Assembly: GCA_014529385.2 (NCBI GenBank)
Contig: CM043942.1
Span: forward strand, 21,684,991-21,748,990
DNA: 64,000 nucleotides
From: Adiantum capillus-veneris
Lineage: Eukaryota > Streptophyta > Polypodiopsida > Polypodiales > Pteridaceae
Reading direction: 5' to 3'
Shown piece by piece: positions 25,901 to 32,253 of the stretch; position 1 is the first letter of the stretch, and each line of letters opens with the position of its first letter. Position numbers and translations under genes: made by a program. Below the pieces are notes generated by a model. The model ran no database searches. It saw only the letters and a program-made list of their open reading frames with translations, and was not told where the DNA came from.

Positions 25901-28151
25901 TTCTGTTGTCTGATCTGGAAACAGGCACATTTTGTGGAGATGGACCCTTGGATTGCAACAAATGTGTTAAAGGCAAATATAGAAAACACGGATTTCTCTG
26001 AGCTATCTGTTGTGCACGTGATGAAGACAGAATCCTTTCTGCAGCAAGCACCAAGACCAGGACGTATGTCCATTGTCTCTTGCTTAACGTGCTATCTAGC
26101 TGATGTTGCTGTTAGAGAGGGCTTTCCCTGGATTCTTATGCACTTTGAAGCTATGGTAGGGTCTGTGATTGAAATATGCTTGTTTTAGGTTGATGGAACA
26201 CTTGGGCTCAATTTTGCATTCAGGCTCACTTGCTTGTTTGTTTTGAAGGCTTTCCATACCTTGATTGTTTTATTTTGATACAGGTGAACCATTCGACTTT
26301 ATTAGTGTGACTCCTCCTTATGAAGCAGTCGACTATAATATTTTGATGGGCCAATTGTCAACATCGTATGTCCTAGGGAAGGAAACTTTTGTGGTATGTT
26401 TATTGTTGTATCTGAAAAAAAACTGTTATGACACCCATTATTATTGTCTCCATAAACGTGTGCATTTTGACAGTGTGAGATATTCAATATGGAATTTTCA
26501 CACCTTAGACTGCTACATGAGGATGATTTAAGTCTTTTAAAAGACAGCAGCATAGTCAATAATGACCTTGGACCCATGGAATCCATGGATATTGTTGGGT
26601 CCTTTGATCTGCGAGCACCACCCGTGGCTGACTGCACTTATTTCTATTACTCGCACAAACTGCTATTACTACTATCAACCCCAGGATCCTATTTTTCGTT
26701 TTCCTTATGAACGCGATCATATCTTTATTGACCTACAACATATGAAGCACTTGCAAGGATGCCAACTGCCCACCTTAACTCTTCTTTGCCAGAGATTCAT
26801 AGTTTTCAGAAAGGTTGCCTTCAGGGTTGATGTAACTTTTATGAAGATTTCACCTTTTATGAGGCCTTTGAGCGAGCATGTTCATCTTTTCAGCCCCTTC
26901 TTCAGAACGAGAAGGCATATAGTGGGGCCGAGGGGTTTTTTTTGGAGGGCAGTGTGACTGGGCTTTCTCGATTGATAGATCCTTGTGTTGTTGTTGCCCT
27001 ACACTGATTTTCTAGAAGCACTCTGCTGCCCTTCTTTATGACGAGAAGGAAAATAGGGGGGTCGAGTGGGGTTTTTTGGAGGGCAGTGTGATTGGGCTTT
27101 CTTAATTGATAGATCCTTGTGTTGGTGTTGCCCTACACTGATTTTCCAGAAAGTGTAGTCACTATTGGAAACTTTGTGGGATATGTTACCCCTCTTAGGA
27201 GATCAAAGTGGTAGGGTTGTCCTTGTCAAAGTGTGCAGCTGTGCTGGAAGCCGAAGTAAATGCAGTGTGAAGAAGGGAGAGTCCATTATCTGCTACATAA
27301 CACCCTGGGAAAGGGGGAAGAGAGAGGGAAGAAAGAAGAAGAAGAGGAAGAAGAATTTTGACGTTGTAGGAACAATCCCAAGGGACCCAAACAATCTATT
27401 TTAAGTACCATCACATGAGCACTCTCATGGGCGGCTGCATCATGGTGGCAGTCTCCTCCTCTGTAAAGACTCTAGTAGGAGCTGCTCTATGCCTATGTGG
27501 GGGTGATAGTCGGTGACATGGTGCGCGAGGGGGTCGTGGTCTACTAATCGCTGTAGCTCTATCTAGGTCCTTGGAGAGTCCCATGAGCTGAAAACTGGCG
27601 TGTCTTGGGGTCTTGCGGAGAGCTGTCAATCGGGATGAAATGTGTCACCTGCATATACCATAATATGAACTGTAATACCTGCAAGACCTACGTCTGCACC
27701 TCCTACACGAACAATGTACTCTGATATCATGTTGATGTAGAAGCCGAACAGAGTGGGTGGGAGTGGGCACCCTTGCTTCACACCATTAGTGCTAGCAATG
27801 GACTTTGAGGTGCATCCTGGGCAGCGTACTCGGCCTGTCACTTGCTCGTAGAGAGTGGATCCCGCAAATCATCTCTGATGGCACACCAAGTATCTGCATT
27901 AATGTGTGGTTGTAGGATTTTACAGTAGATTATTCATCTCCCACCGTAGCATTTGTGCTTGCATTTGCACCAATAGGTATTATTTAAAGTAACGGATCTT
28001 TTCATGGAAAAATCACCAGGAGTGTAAAGATAGTAAATGTGACTGACCAGTTTGTGTTTTGCATCTTAATTAATTCAGTTTGTTTTTGTTCTAGGTTGTG
28101 GAGTACCCCTCTGAAGTTGAAATCATTGAGGGCTGTGGTCCACTGGTGAAG
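7197..28151 (+). CDS. RsmD-like rRNA (guanine-N2) methyltransferase gene, incomplete
   Basis: Nuclear gene for an SAM-dependent methyltransferase of the RsmD/YhhF family, which methylates a guanine N2 in small-subunit rRNA in bacteria; plant homologues are thought to act in organelles. Exons 16297-16531, 24130-24234, 24314-24421, 25925-26063, 26284-26393 and 28095-28151 join in frame over GT-AG introns. Visible motifs in order: VRPMMEVVRGAVFDILQ, the SAM loop LDLYSGTGSVGIEALSRG, HFVEMDPW, the SVTPPY motif (family usually has N/D-PPY; here T), and VVEYPSE. Missing: the C-terminal exon (family ends in a strand with a conserved FGRT-type motif) and the link between the candidate first exon (7197-7403) and the second. 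Introns reach 7-9 kb and are packed with retroelements. Family assignment is firm; expression and intactness are not. Confidence 0.85.
7406..7446. repeat. (GA)n microsatellite overlapping a splice donor
   Basis: The GA run begins inside the GTGAGA donor of the candidate first exon. Confidence 0.9.
7447..8703. other. Intron sequence with internal duplication
   Basis: No exon recognised. A block with ATTATGGATACTT...TTCAC and TATTTCCACCACTCA followed by CTGGCCTTAGG occurs at about 7486-7600 and again at 7750-7870, with partial extra copies near 7660 and 7695. Confidence 0.5.
8704..9863 (-). mobile_element. LTR-1 family LTR, minus strand, truncated (copy a)
   Basis: Starts with TGTAAGGTGCAGCGGAA, the complement of the 3' end of the LTR-1 copies at 10737-12013 and 61262-62520, and keeps the family order (GAGTGCTCCGAACTGTGCTC, the GCAAAACGCTAG motifs, the AATAAATAAGTGAAAA word). 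It breaks off at CTTGTCCATG, about 30 bases short of the LTR start, where a (GA)n tract begins. A second (GA)n expansion lies inside (8866-8919). A 3-bp-periodic GAT/GAC-rich stretch at 9030-9220 matches the CGTCGTCATCG tract of other copies. Confidence 0.8.
8866..8919. repeat. (GA)n expansion inside LTR-1
   Basis: Replaces the short GAGACTGAGAGATATAGAGAG tract seen at the same place in the copy at 19257-20476. Confidence 0.95.
9864..9922. repeat. (GA)n microsatellite at the broken LTR-1 end
   Basis: Pure GA run directly after the truncated LTR-1 copy a. Confidence 0.97.
9923..10731. other. Unclassified sequence, related to 12052-12543
   Basis: Minus-strand frames at 10169-10372 and 10411-10605 are short. 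One contains SGGGPCGLPVTAA, resembling SNGGPCGLSMTLA in the frame at 12052-12543 on the far side of the solo LTR. This suggests decayed copies of one repeated coding sequence. No known domain. Confidence 0.35.
10737..12013 (+). mobile_element. Solo LTR of the LTR-1 family with 5-bp target duplication (copy b)
   Basis: 1277 bp, from TGTCACGTGACA to GCACCTTACA. The 5 bases before (AGTGT, 10732-10736) and after (AGTGT, 12014-12018) are identical, and no primer-binding site follows the 3' end. This is the signature of a solo LTR left by recombination between the two LTRs of an inserted element. It has a TATA box (11058-11065), a run of AGCGTTTT-type motifs (about 11158-11350) and CGTCGTC-rich sequence (about 11535-11700). 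Confidence 0.9.
11058..11065 (+). promoter_or_regulatory. LTR-1 TATA box
   Basis: TATATAAG followed by CAAACTAGAGCTAGCAC; the same block occurs at 61571 in LTR copy d, as expected for the U3/R boundary. Confidence 0.6.
12052..12543 (-). CDS. Unrecognised 163-codon frame (decayed repeat or gene fragment)
   Basis: An open minus-strand frame with balanced composition, including SNGGPCGLSMTLA near the start and a Leu-rich middle (LPLDLETLDHLLTQEHLHGL). I recognise no domain. It abuts the solo LTR, and similar words occur on the other side (10169-10372), so it is more likely part of a repeated element cut by the LTR-1 insertion than a host gene. Confidence 0.3.
   Translation of the reverse strand: MFFRPSNGGPCGLSMTLAIHGIFNIGLIIYGRTILGRSIHSNYRSAVGHSTRGGDLWFAMDTPMHSSEEFTRDMAMLMAYGIPTFPEKTPPSCVDRNLPLDLETLDHLLTQEHLHGLRARILDRSIAWIYRLEWDFSALNSLGEFTRNIGRLGIITHLHPESP
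12544..13923. other. LTR-like or repeat sequence without a gene
   Basis: No supported coding frame. The region carries several GCAAAAACG / CGTTTTTGC words (for example near 12928, 13015, 13760, 13850 and 13892), the same word that is clustered in LTR-1, so it is probably a diverged LTR. Its ends are not identifiable. Confidence 0.4.
13924..14350 (-). mobile_element. LTR-1 fragment with (GA)n expansion (copy f)
   Basis: A (GA)n run (13924-13975) is followed by AAGACTGACACTAGATGTGG, CCCCTCCAAGGGCCCTCCTC and TAGATTGCACAAAT. The order and sequence match LTR-1 copies at 8866-9030 and 19440-19560. Both outer parts of the LTR are missing or diverged. Confidence 0.65.
14407..14520 (+). promoter_or_regulatory. 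Three repeats of a TGACGTGGCA plus GTACGGA motif pair
   Basis: TGACGTGG (14407), TGATGTGGCA (14448) and TGACGTGGCA (14492) are each followed within 3-10 bases by TTACGGATTT, TGTACGGATT and TTGTACGGAT. TGACGTGGCA fits plant bZIP sites. TCCGTACAA (complement of 14505-14513) fits the SBP/SPL consensus TNCGTACAA. No gene start follows closely, so this is likely the U3 of a decayed LTR. Confidence 0.35.
14521..16296. other. Intron DNA, no exon recognised
   Basis: AT-rich sequence upstream of the first firm methyltransferase exon. It contains a perfect 17-bp inverted repeat (15238-15284) and a short (CT)13 run (15785-15810). A missing small exon could lie here, but I could not identify one that restores the phase. 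Confidence 0.4.
15238..15284. repeat. Perfect 17-bp inverted repeat
   Basis: Arms AGTCTATGTACAAAATC (15238-15254) and its exact complement (15268-15284) around a 13-base loop. Confidence 0.9.
16297..16531 (+). CDS. Methyltransferase exon (N-terminal region)
   Basis: Follows a pyrimidine tract and CTGCAG acceptor; ends CTACGG before GTAAGT. It encodes PYKPESFLF (compare the YNPDEFL-type motif of plant homologues), then a Lys-rich helix (QQLEKEKKKGK) and RKTHKLLR. A smaller intron may hide inside: GAG/GTTGAA at about 16347 and a T-rich tract ending GGCAG/GTG at about 16421 would remove a hydrophobic segment not expected in the family. Confidence 0.7.
17971..18147 (-). mobile_element. Short LTR-like repeat, left copy (element F)
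   Basis: About 170 bp nearly matching 21897-22066 (GGCCCAACCATCTC, GGGTGAAACTCTCG, AAATTAAATAAAAATCAAGGG). A polypurine tract on the minus strand (AAGAGGGGA, 18149-18158) abuts it, as expected for the 3' LTR of a minus-strand element. The outer ends are not clean TG/CA. Confidence 0.5.
18315..19256 (-). pseudogene. Retrotransposon gag, C-terminal part (element F)
   Basis: The minus-strand frame 18810-19256 has a Retrotrans_gag pattern: KVRKAVTFLKGNALTWW, then a TWVYFKKMF segment and SLEEYNHRF. It is continuous across an inserted LTR with the gag N terminus at 21034-21263. Downstream (18315-18800) coding is broken, with a 68-codon tail. No protease, RT or integrase follows, so element F looks like a gag-only, non-autonomous element. 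Confidence 0.7.
19257..20476 (-). mobile_element. LTR-1 LTR inserted in gag of element F (copy c)
   Basis: Runs from TGTAAGGTGCAGCG to the complement of the family start (ends TGTCGCGTGACA). Flanks are GTCTT (19252-19256) and GTCTC (20477-20481), a 4/5 match and so a likely target duplication. Removing the LTR and one flank joins the gag frame in phase (MLE..T / IPYDNLRALEK), which shows where it inserted. No PBS or internal region is next to it, so it is a solo LTR. Confidence 0.85.
20117..21230. repeat. 557-bp tandem duplication spanning LTR-1 and gag
   Basis: 20117-20673 and 20674-21230 are direct repeats with very few differences (for example C/T at 20150/20707). Each unit contains about 360 bp of LTR-1 (its U3 side) plus about 197 bp of the element F gag. 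The duplication therefore happened after the LTR-1 insertion and is young. Confidence 0.95.
21034..21263 (-). pseudogene. Retrotransposon gag, N-terminal part (element F)
   Basis: A minus-strand frame starting MLGTSFGGMQDMIANP and rich in Gln, Asn, Gly and Met (GQFGVPQGNFGMASF), ending at MLETV where the LTR-1 sequence begins. A second copy of the later half lies at 20477-20673. The Q/N/G-rich N-terminal arm followed by a gag core is common in plant gypsy gag proteins. Confidence 0.6.
21264..21896. other. Element F leader region, no gene
   Basis: No coding frame. It lies between the gag start and the right LTR-like repeat on the minus strand. No intact primer-binding site was found beside the repeat. 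Confidence 0.4.
21897..22075 (-). mobile_element. Short LTR-like repeat, right copy (element F)
   Basis: Direct-repeat partner of 17971-18147 in the same orientation, placing gag between the two, as in an LTR element running right to left. Confidence 0.5.
22155..22241. mobile_element. 87-bp palindrome of two LTR-1 U5 ends with a 5-bp target duplication
   Basis: Both outer ends read inward as TGTAAGGTGCAGCGGA, the complement of the 3' (U5) end of LTR-1. Arms 22155-22193 and 22203-22241 match except for about three differences. The right half alone is the last ~48 bases of LTR-1 (GCACTCATCTTGAACAAAG...). It is flanked by ACCTT at 22150-22154 and again at 22242-22246, as if this tiny DNA had been integrated by an LTR integrase. 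Confidence 0.85.
22480..22730 (+). mobile_element. LINE 3' end with (ATTTC)n tail
   Basis: TCATAGGTCATTTTGGC, TTTTTGAAGACGTTTAATATAAC and three ATTTC units (22706-22727) match the complement of minus-strand LINE ends at 28262 and 28680. The stretch 22490-22576 (VDIDDILQRLMQYIRG, then stop) may be the C-terminal coding end. The rest of the LINE is absent. Confidence 0.65.
22750..24129. other. Intron DNA with a foldback, no exon recognised
   Basis: Contains a short tandem repeat (TCTGATGGCAAxAxTGGGGGTC type, 22756-22830). A hairpin-forming inverted repeat lies at 23923-24044. The 181-codon frame at 23129-23674 is Phe/Leu/Ser-rich intron noise. Confidence 0.5.
23923..24044. repeat. Long intronic inverted repeat (hairpin)
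   Basis: Arm 1 at 23923-23971 and arm 2 at 23980-24044 pair almost completely (ACAATTAAAG, AGTTTTTCCTTTTTCTG, GTTTTCTTGTGTCCCTT), with an 8-base loop. A 16-base insertion in arm 2 duplicates GAAAAC. It lies 86 bases upstream of the exon at 24130. Confidence 0.9.
24130..24234 (+). CDS. Methyltransferase exon (VIAGKASGKKL ... FDILQ)
   Basis: Acceptor TTCAAG, donor GTTTTA (weak). It encodes VIAGKASGKKLLSIADASVR and PMMEVVRGAVFDILQ, the hallmark N-terminal segment of RsmD methyltransferases that helps bind SAM and rRNA. Phase 0 at both ends. Confidence 0.9.
24314..24421 (+). CDS. Methyltransferase exon (SAM-binding loop)
   Basis: Acceptor GATCAG, donor GTAATG. It encodes ARLHGIRKL, then SWLDLYSGTGSVGIEALSRG; the DLYSGTGSVG loop is motif I for SAM. 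Phase 0 at both ends. Confidence 0.92.
24422..25924. other. Intron DNA with tandem duplications
   Basis: No exon. Diverged direct repeats of about 93 bp (24800-24960, TGACTGCCAACT...TTAAAGATC) and about 126 bp (25625-25850, TTGCACTACA...AAGCTAG) are present, plus a 16-base G-run (25077-25092). Confidence 0.55.
25925..26063 (+). CDS. Methyltransferase exon (acidic motif region)
   Basis: Acceptor AAACAG, donor GTATGT. It encodes AHFVEMDPWIATNVLKANI and a SVVHVMKTESFLQQAP segment; the Glu/Asp of VEMDP is the family's adenosine-binding motif II region. Ends in phase 1 (a single C). Confidence 0.9.
26284..26393 (+). CDS. Methyltransferase exon (catalytic PPY motif)
   Basis: Acceptor GATACAG, donor GTATGT. 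With the preceding C it reads REPFDFISVTPPYEAVDYN, then ILMGQLSTSYVLGKETFV. The PPY of motif IV is intact; the residue before PP is Thr instead of the bacterial Asp/Asn. As far as I recall, plant homologues also have Thr here. Confidence 0.9.
26394..27400. other. Intron DNA with a 134-bp tandem duplication
   Basis: GGAGGGCAGTGTGAxTGGGC followed by TTGATAGATCCTTGTGTTG occurs at 26944 and again at 27078; the repeated block covers about 26893-27150. No exon. Confidence 0.6.
27411..27860 (-). pseudogene. LINE reverse-transcriptase fragment
   Basis: The minus strand encodes NGVKQGCPLPPTLFGFYIN, matching the GVKQGCPLSP-LF block of non-LTR reverse transcriptases, then VYAGD in place of the catalytic YADD, then broken frames to about 27411. 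Only the middle of the RT is present; it lies in the intron before the last recognised exon. Confidence 0.7.
28095..28151 (+). CDS. Methyltransferase exon (VVEYP segment)
   Basis: Acceptor GTTCTAG, donor GTATGC. 19 codons: VVEYPSEVEIIEGCGPLVK. It joins in frame to the previous exon (ETFV / VVEYP). A terminal exon completing the fold is expected but was not found; LINE sequence begins about 110 bases downstream. Confidence 0.85.
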
Positions 28152-28261
28152 GTATGCTTGCCTTCCTGCATGTTCAAATACGCATTAAATATCTTCTTCT
28201 ATTTTTTGTACTGTTCTTGTCTGCAAGCTGATTCTTGTACTTCTCTGCTCTGAAATTTGAG

Positions 28262-28660
28262 AGAGAGAAATGAAATGAAATGAAATCAGAAATGTTATAT
28301 TAACATCTTCTCAAGGCCATATTGACCTATAAGACCAGAACATCATGGTGAATCTGATGCAAGGTCTGGATAAAAAGAAAGAAAGAAACTTACTAAACAG
28401 AAACACTACTAGATGTGTTAAAGGTGGGTATCACGAGTCTGAAAGGTACATATACAAAAAGTGTGTGCGTATCTTGAGAACAGATACAAAATGGTGGATG
28501 TGTATTAGAATCCGGAGATGGCTCGCATTGGTCGCTGCATGATGTCCTCCATGGTGAGACCCTCTGCTACAACCTCCTCCGTCAATGGGAGCCTCCTGGA
28601 TCTCCCCTGCTCTATTGCTCGATCACTTAGTTTACCTTTGCTAGTGCTGTGCCCTTTATC
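28262..28660 (-). mobile_element. LINE 3' end, minus strand (copy 1)
   Basis: Starts with the complement of the tail (GAAATGAAATGAAATGAAAT) and GTTATATTAAC, followed by a 3' UTR-like block. It shares TCGGTC/TTGGTCGCTG and TCCTCCATGGT with copy 2. Coding sequence is not recognisable. Confidence 0.6.
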
Positions 28661-28679
28661 CCTCCTCTGTGTGTGTGTG

Positions 28680-29810
28680 AGAGAAATGAAATGTTATATT
28701 AACGTCTTCAAAAAGGCCAAAATGACCTATGAGACCAAAAAGTTACAATTGGTGAATCTGATACCATGTCTGAGTACGGAAATTACAGAGTTACAAAGAA
28801 CTAAATCTAAAACACTAAGGAGAAAGGAAATGGGGGGGGGGGGTTGTGGGTTCAGATGAATCCTCTCATCGGTCGCTGTTGGATCTCATCGACTTCCTCC
28901 ATGGTCAGTACTCTGGTTGGGCGTCTTGCATGTCGAGCTAGAGTGATCTGTATCTTTTGTTGCAGCCTTCGTCGGTAGCGGGAGACCCCCTGAGGTTGTG
29001 GACGTCTGGATCTGCCAAGCTTCGTGGCTCGATCAAGCAGTGTGCCTCTAGTATGAGTAGGCTCTGAGATCTGCTGTAATGACTGCTCCGTTGGCTCTTC
29101 TCTAGCTGGTGTGAAGAAATCTCTGATTCGTCTCTAAGACTGTCTTTCCTCTGATGTCCTCAGCAAGCTCTCCCTAAGTTTGCGCAGCTCTAGCAGGAAC
29201 AATCCGAGACACCTCTGATCCTTGTATCTCATGACTCTAGAAAAAAGTCCGAACCCTTCTTTGAACAGGCAGTGGAAGCGGCCGCGTATCTCATAGTATG
29301 CCGGGCAGACATGTGTAGTGCAATTCTGTCTCTGGCTCTAAGTTACATAGGTGACATATCCTAGCTCCTGCTGGCACCCCTCGAAATCGGCCAGTCTCGA
29401 TTTGGAGCTGATGTGAGGATGTGCGTATCTGTCCAGTAGCGCATCTTATCCCATGAGATTAGTGTGTGTCCATGTATGCAAGCCTAGTCACAAAGCCATC
29501 CTCCGTGAGTCGGAGAAGATGCTCTCTATAGAAGGTCATCTTCGTGCCTAGCTCCTGTGTCGGCTGTATCCATGTGCTCCTGGTATTTAGCTGAATCAGA
29601 TCTTGACGTATGAGTTTGGTGATCTCTGTCCGTGTCAGAGACAGAGAGGGTGCATCCAGGGAGTATTGAAGCGGAGGTAATCTATCCATGTTGAGACCAT
29701 GCGACAAACCATGCTGTCATCTGTCCATACCAACATGCTGTATCGCCTTGTAGAGCTAGTTGTCGAGATGACTCCAGGGCAAGCCGAGTGTATGTGTCCC
29801 TGGGGAGATC
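28680..29810 (-). pseudogene. LINE C-terminal coding part and 3' UTR, minus strand (copy 2)
   Basis: The tail word GAAATGTTATATTAACGTC is at 28684. Upstream on the minus strand, RICHLCNLEPETELHYTCLP (about 29275-29345) is the zinc-knuckle motif after the RT of plant LINEs. A frame at 29459-29707 ([14 protein letters not shown]) lies before it. The 5' part is lost at about 29800-29815, where gypsy element A begins. Confidence 0.65.
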
Positions 29811-32187
29811 CCATTAAGACGTCATCAAAGAAAACTCCTGTGAAGCTTCTATATGAGTGGAAGATTCTATCCATCATTCTGTTGAATGTGGCTGGTGCAT
29901 TAGAGAGTCCAAAAGGCATCACTAAGAATTCATACAACTCGAAGGTTGTTCTAAATGAAGTCTTATGCACATCCTGAGGAGCTATGCGGATTTGATGATA
30001 ACCGCTCTTCAAGTCTATACGACTAAAAACACTTGCTCCTTGTAACTTGTCAAGAATGTCGTCAATCCGAGGGAAGGGAAATCGATTCTTGATTGTGATC
30101 TTGTTTAGAGATCTATAGTCTATGCACATGCGGAATGTGCCATCCTTTTTCTGTACTAGCAAGACAGGTGAACAATATGGAGAAGTACTAGGCCTTATTA
30201 AGCCCTTCTCTAAAAGTTCATTAACCTGCTTGAGAATTTCCTCTTGCTGCATTAGACTAACTCGATAAGGGGGCTGATTTGGAGGAGAACTTCTTGGGAT
30301 CAAATCAATTGTATGATCCTCAAGTCGCAAAGGTGGAAGTTCATTTGGAAGTTCATCTGCAAAACAATCTTTATAACTTTCTAATAACTTAAGTCTTTTT
30401 TGCTCTAAAGAGGAAGAAAGTTGTGAAAAAGACACATCTCTCTCTCTTGCAAAAATCATGTACGCTGAAACACACTTCTTCATTTTTGTCTTGATGGCAA
30501 TGTGATTGGCGATAGGAATACGCCAATCACCTGTATCCGCAAGTACAAGATACTCCTTTCCTTTATGAGCAAAGGATAGGGTTTTCTGAACATAGTCCGG
30601 AATGGGATGCATCTTGTAGTGCCAAGGCATTCCCAAGATAACATCCCATCCTTCAAGTGAAGCTAGTAAGAAAGACTCTTGATCCTTGTAGTCGTTGACC
30701 TTTAGATTCAACTTCCCTATGATTGGAGTAGAGTTTGAGTTCTGCCCTTTGAAAGCAGATTGTGCTTGAATAGAAACTCCAAAACGATTGGGCTGTAAGT
30801 TCAGGTCATCAGCTAGCTTGGTAGAGATGAAGTTGTCTGTACGGCCAGGGTCAAACAAAATAAGAGCCCGTTGGTTGTTAATGCTACCCCATGCTTTAAG
30901 AAGAGCTCTTTCTTTTCCATCCTTGGTTGTATTTCCCTGTACATATGGGACTGCATTGGAAGAGGGTGGTTGTGGAGGTTTGGTAGGACAATCACCCTTC
31001 ATATGACCAACTTGTCCGCACTTGAAGCATCTTCCTTCACTAATGTAAGTTCGCAACTCAGCAGGAGAGAGATATCTCCCTTTCTTGGGCTGATCTGGCT
31101 TTGCTTCTGCTTCGGAGGCGGTTCTTTTCTTCTTTTGAGAAGAAGAAGTAGAGGTAGGCTGCTCATGGAGAGCCTTCTGCTTGGCATGGTAAGTGCTTTG
31201 CTCCATCTTCCTAGGAGTACCCTTGTCATGTATTCCATTAGCTATGCGAGCTGATTCCATAAGTATCTGCAAGTTACCTCGAGGGTAAAGCTTCATAGCC
31301 TTTTGTAAGGCTTCATGCAATCCTGCTTCAAACTTGCGCATCTTTTCCGAATCGTCAATCTTCTTGAATGGAGTGACTTTCAAGAGAACGTCCCAAAACC
31401 TATCCACATAGCGTGGAACAGTTTCGTTCTCTGATTGTGAAAGTCGATCCCATTCTTTCTTTACCTCTTCCTCATAGTCTGGAGGAAGGAACTGTGTGTA
31501 GAACTCCTTGAAAGCAGTCCAATCTTGGGGTTTGCGATCTTCCAGGATAAGGGTTAACCACCAACTGCTGGCGGTGCCTTTCAGGTACATACTGACATGG
31601 CGAAGCTTGGATCTTTCTTTAAAATTCCCTTCAGCAAATGCAACTTCGAATTGGCGGATAAAAGCCAACGCTTTGTCATTATCACGCCGCCCATTGTAGG
31701 TGTCGAATTTCACATCTTTGTCTCCCGACTTGAATGTTTTCTGCCTGTGGTGCTTCTTCTTGTGATGCTCCTTCTTTATATGCTTAGACTCCTTATGGAC
31801 ATGAGTCTTTTCCCTTGAATGCACTTCTTGCTGCGACGGATCTTCCAGAATCATGTCTTCCGGAGCAACTATGTCATCCAAATCCTTCATGAAAGAGAAC
31901 AGAGAGGAATCAGGGGGATCCTGCTCTTGAACCTTTGGGTTAAACCGCACATGACGTTCTGGAGGTTTCCTGTGCCTCTCGTGCATGCGGGAGGTTCCAA
32001 TCAAAGGATCATTCCTTGGTTTTGGCGCCTTTGGGTTCTGCGGGATTTCTCCCGACCCCATTGGCATTTTCTCCTTCCCTTTCTCAAGAGTATGGAGAAT
32101 CTTTTGGACTTCTGGATGGGAGAGAGCTTTTTGCAACTCTTCCACCTGCTGTTCAAGGAGAGAGAACTCTATCTCGCGTCCTCCCAT
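29635..32187 (-). pseudogene. Element A Ty3/gypsy gag-protease-RT frame, 3'-truncated
   Basis: 850 codons. Gag: basic His/Lys-rich linker (120-150), gag core (about 155-320), CCHC knuckle C387-C390-H395-C400. Protease: FDPGRTDNF with catalytic Asp446 (DPG, not DSG/DTG). RT: from about 640, with DLKSGYHQ (Asp725) and FFDD (788-789). After about residue 791 homology stops; the last ~55 residues are LINE sequence read in another frame, so RNase H, integrase and 3' LTR are missing. ATG at 32187 lies 54 bases after the PBS. Gag to RT is free of stops, so the truncation may be recent. Confidence 0.9.
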
Positions 32188-32240
32188 TTCTGCAGTCTGC
32201 CAAGAGTCGTCAATCCCTTAAGGAAGAGAGAGATGACCTT

Positions 32241-32252
32241 GCTCTGATACCA
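32241..32252 (-). other. Element A primer-binding site
   Basis: GCTCTGATACCA on the + strand, complement of the initiator tRNA-Met PBS, one base from the LTR end at 32254. Confidence 0.9.
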
Positions 32253-32253
32253 C

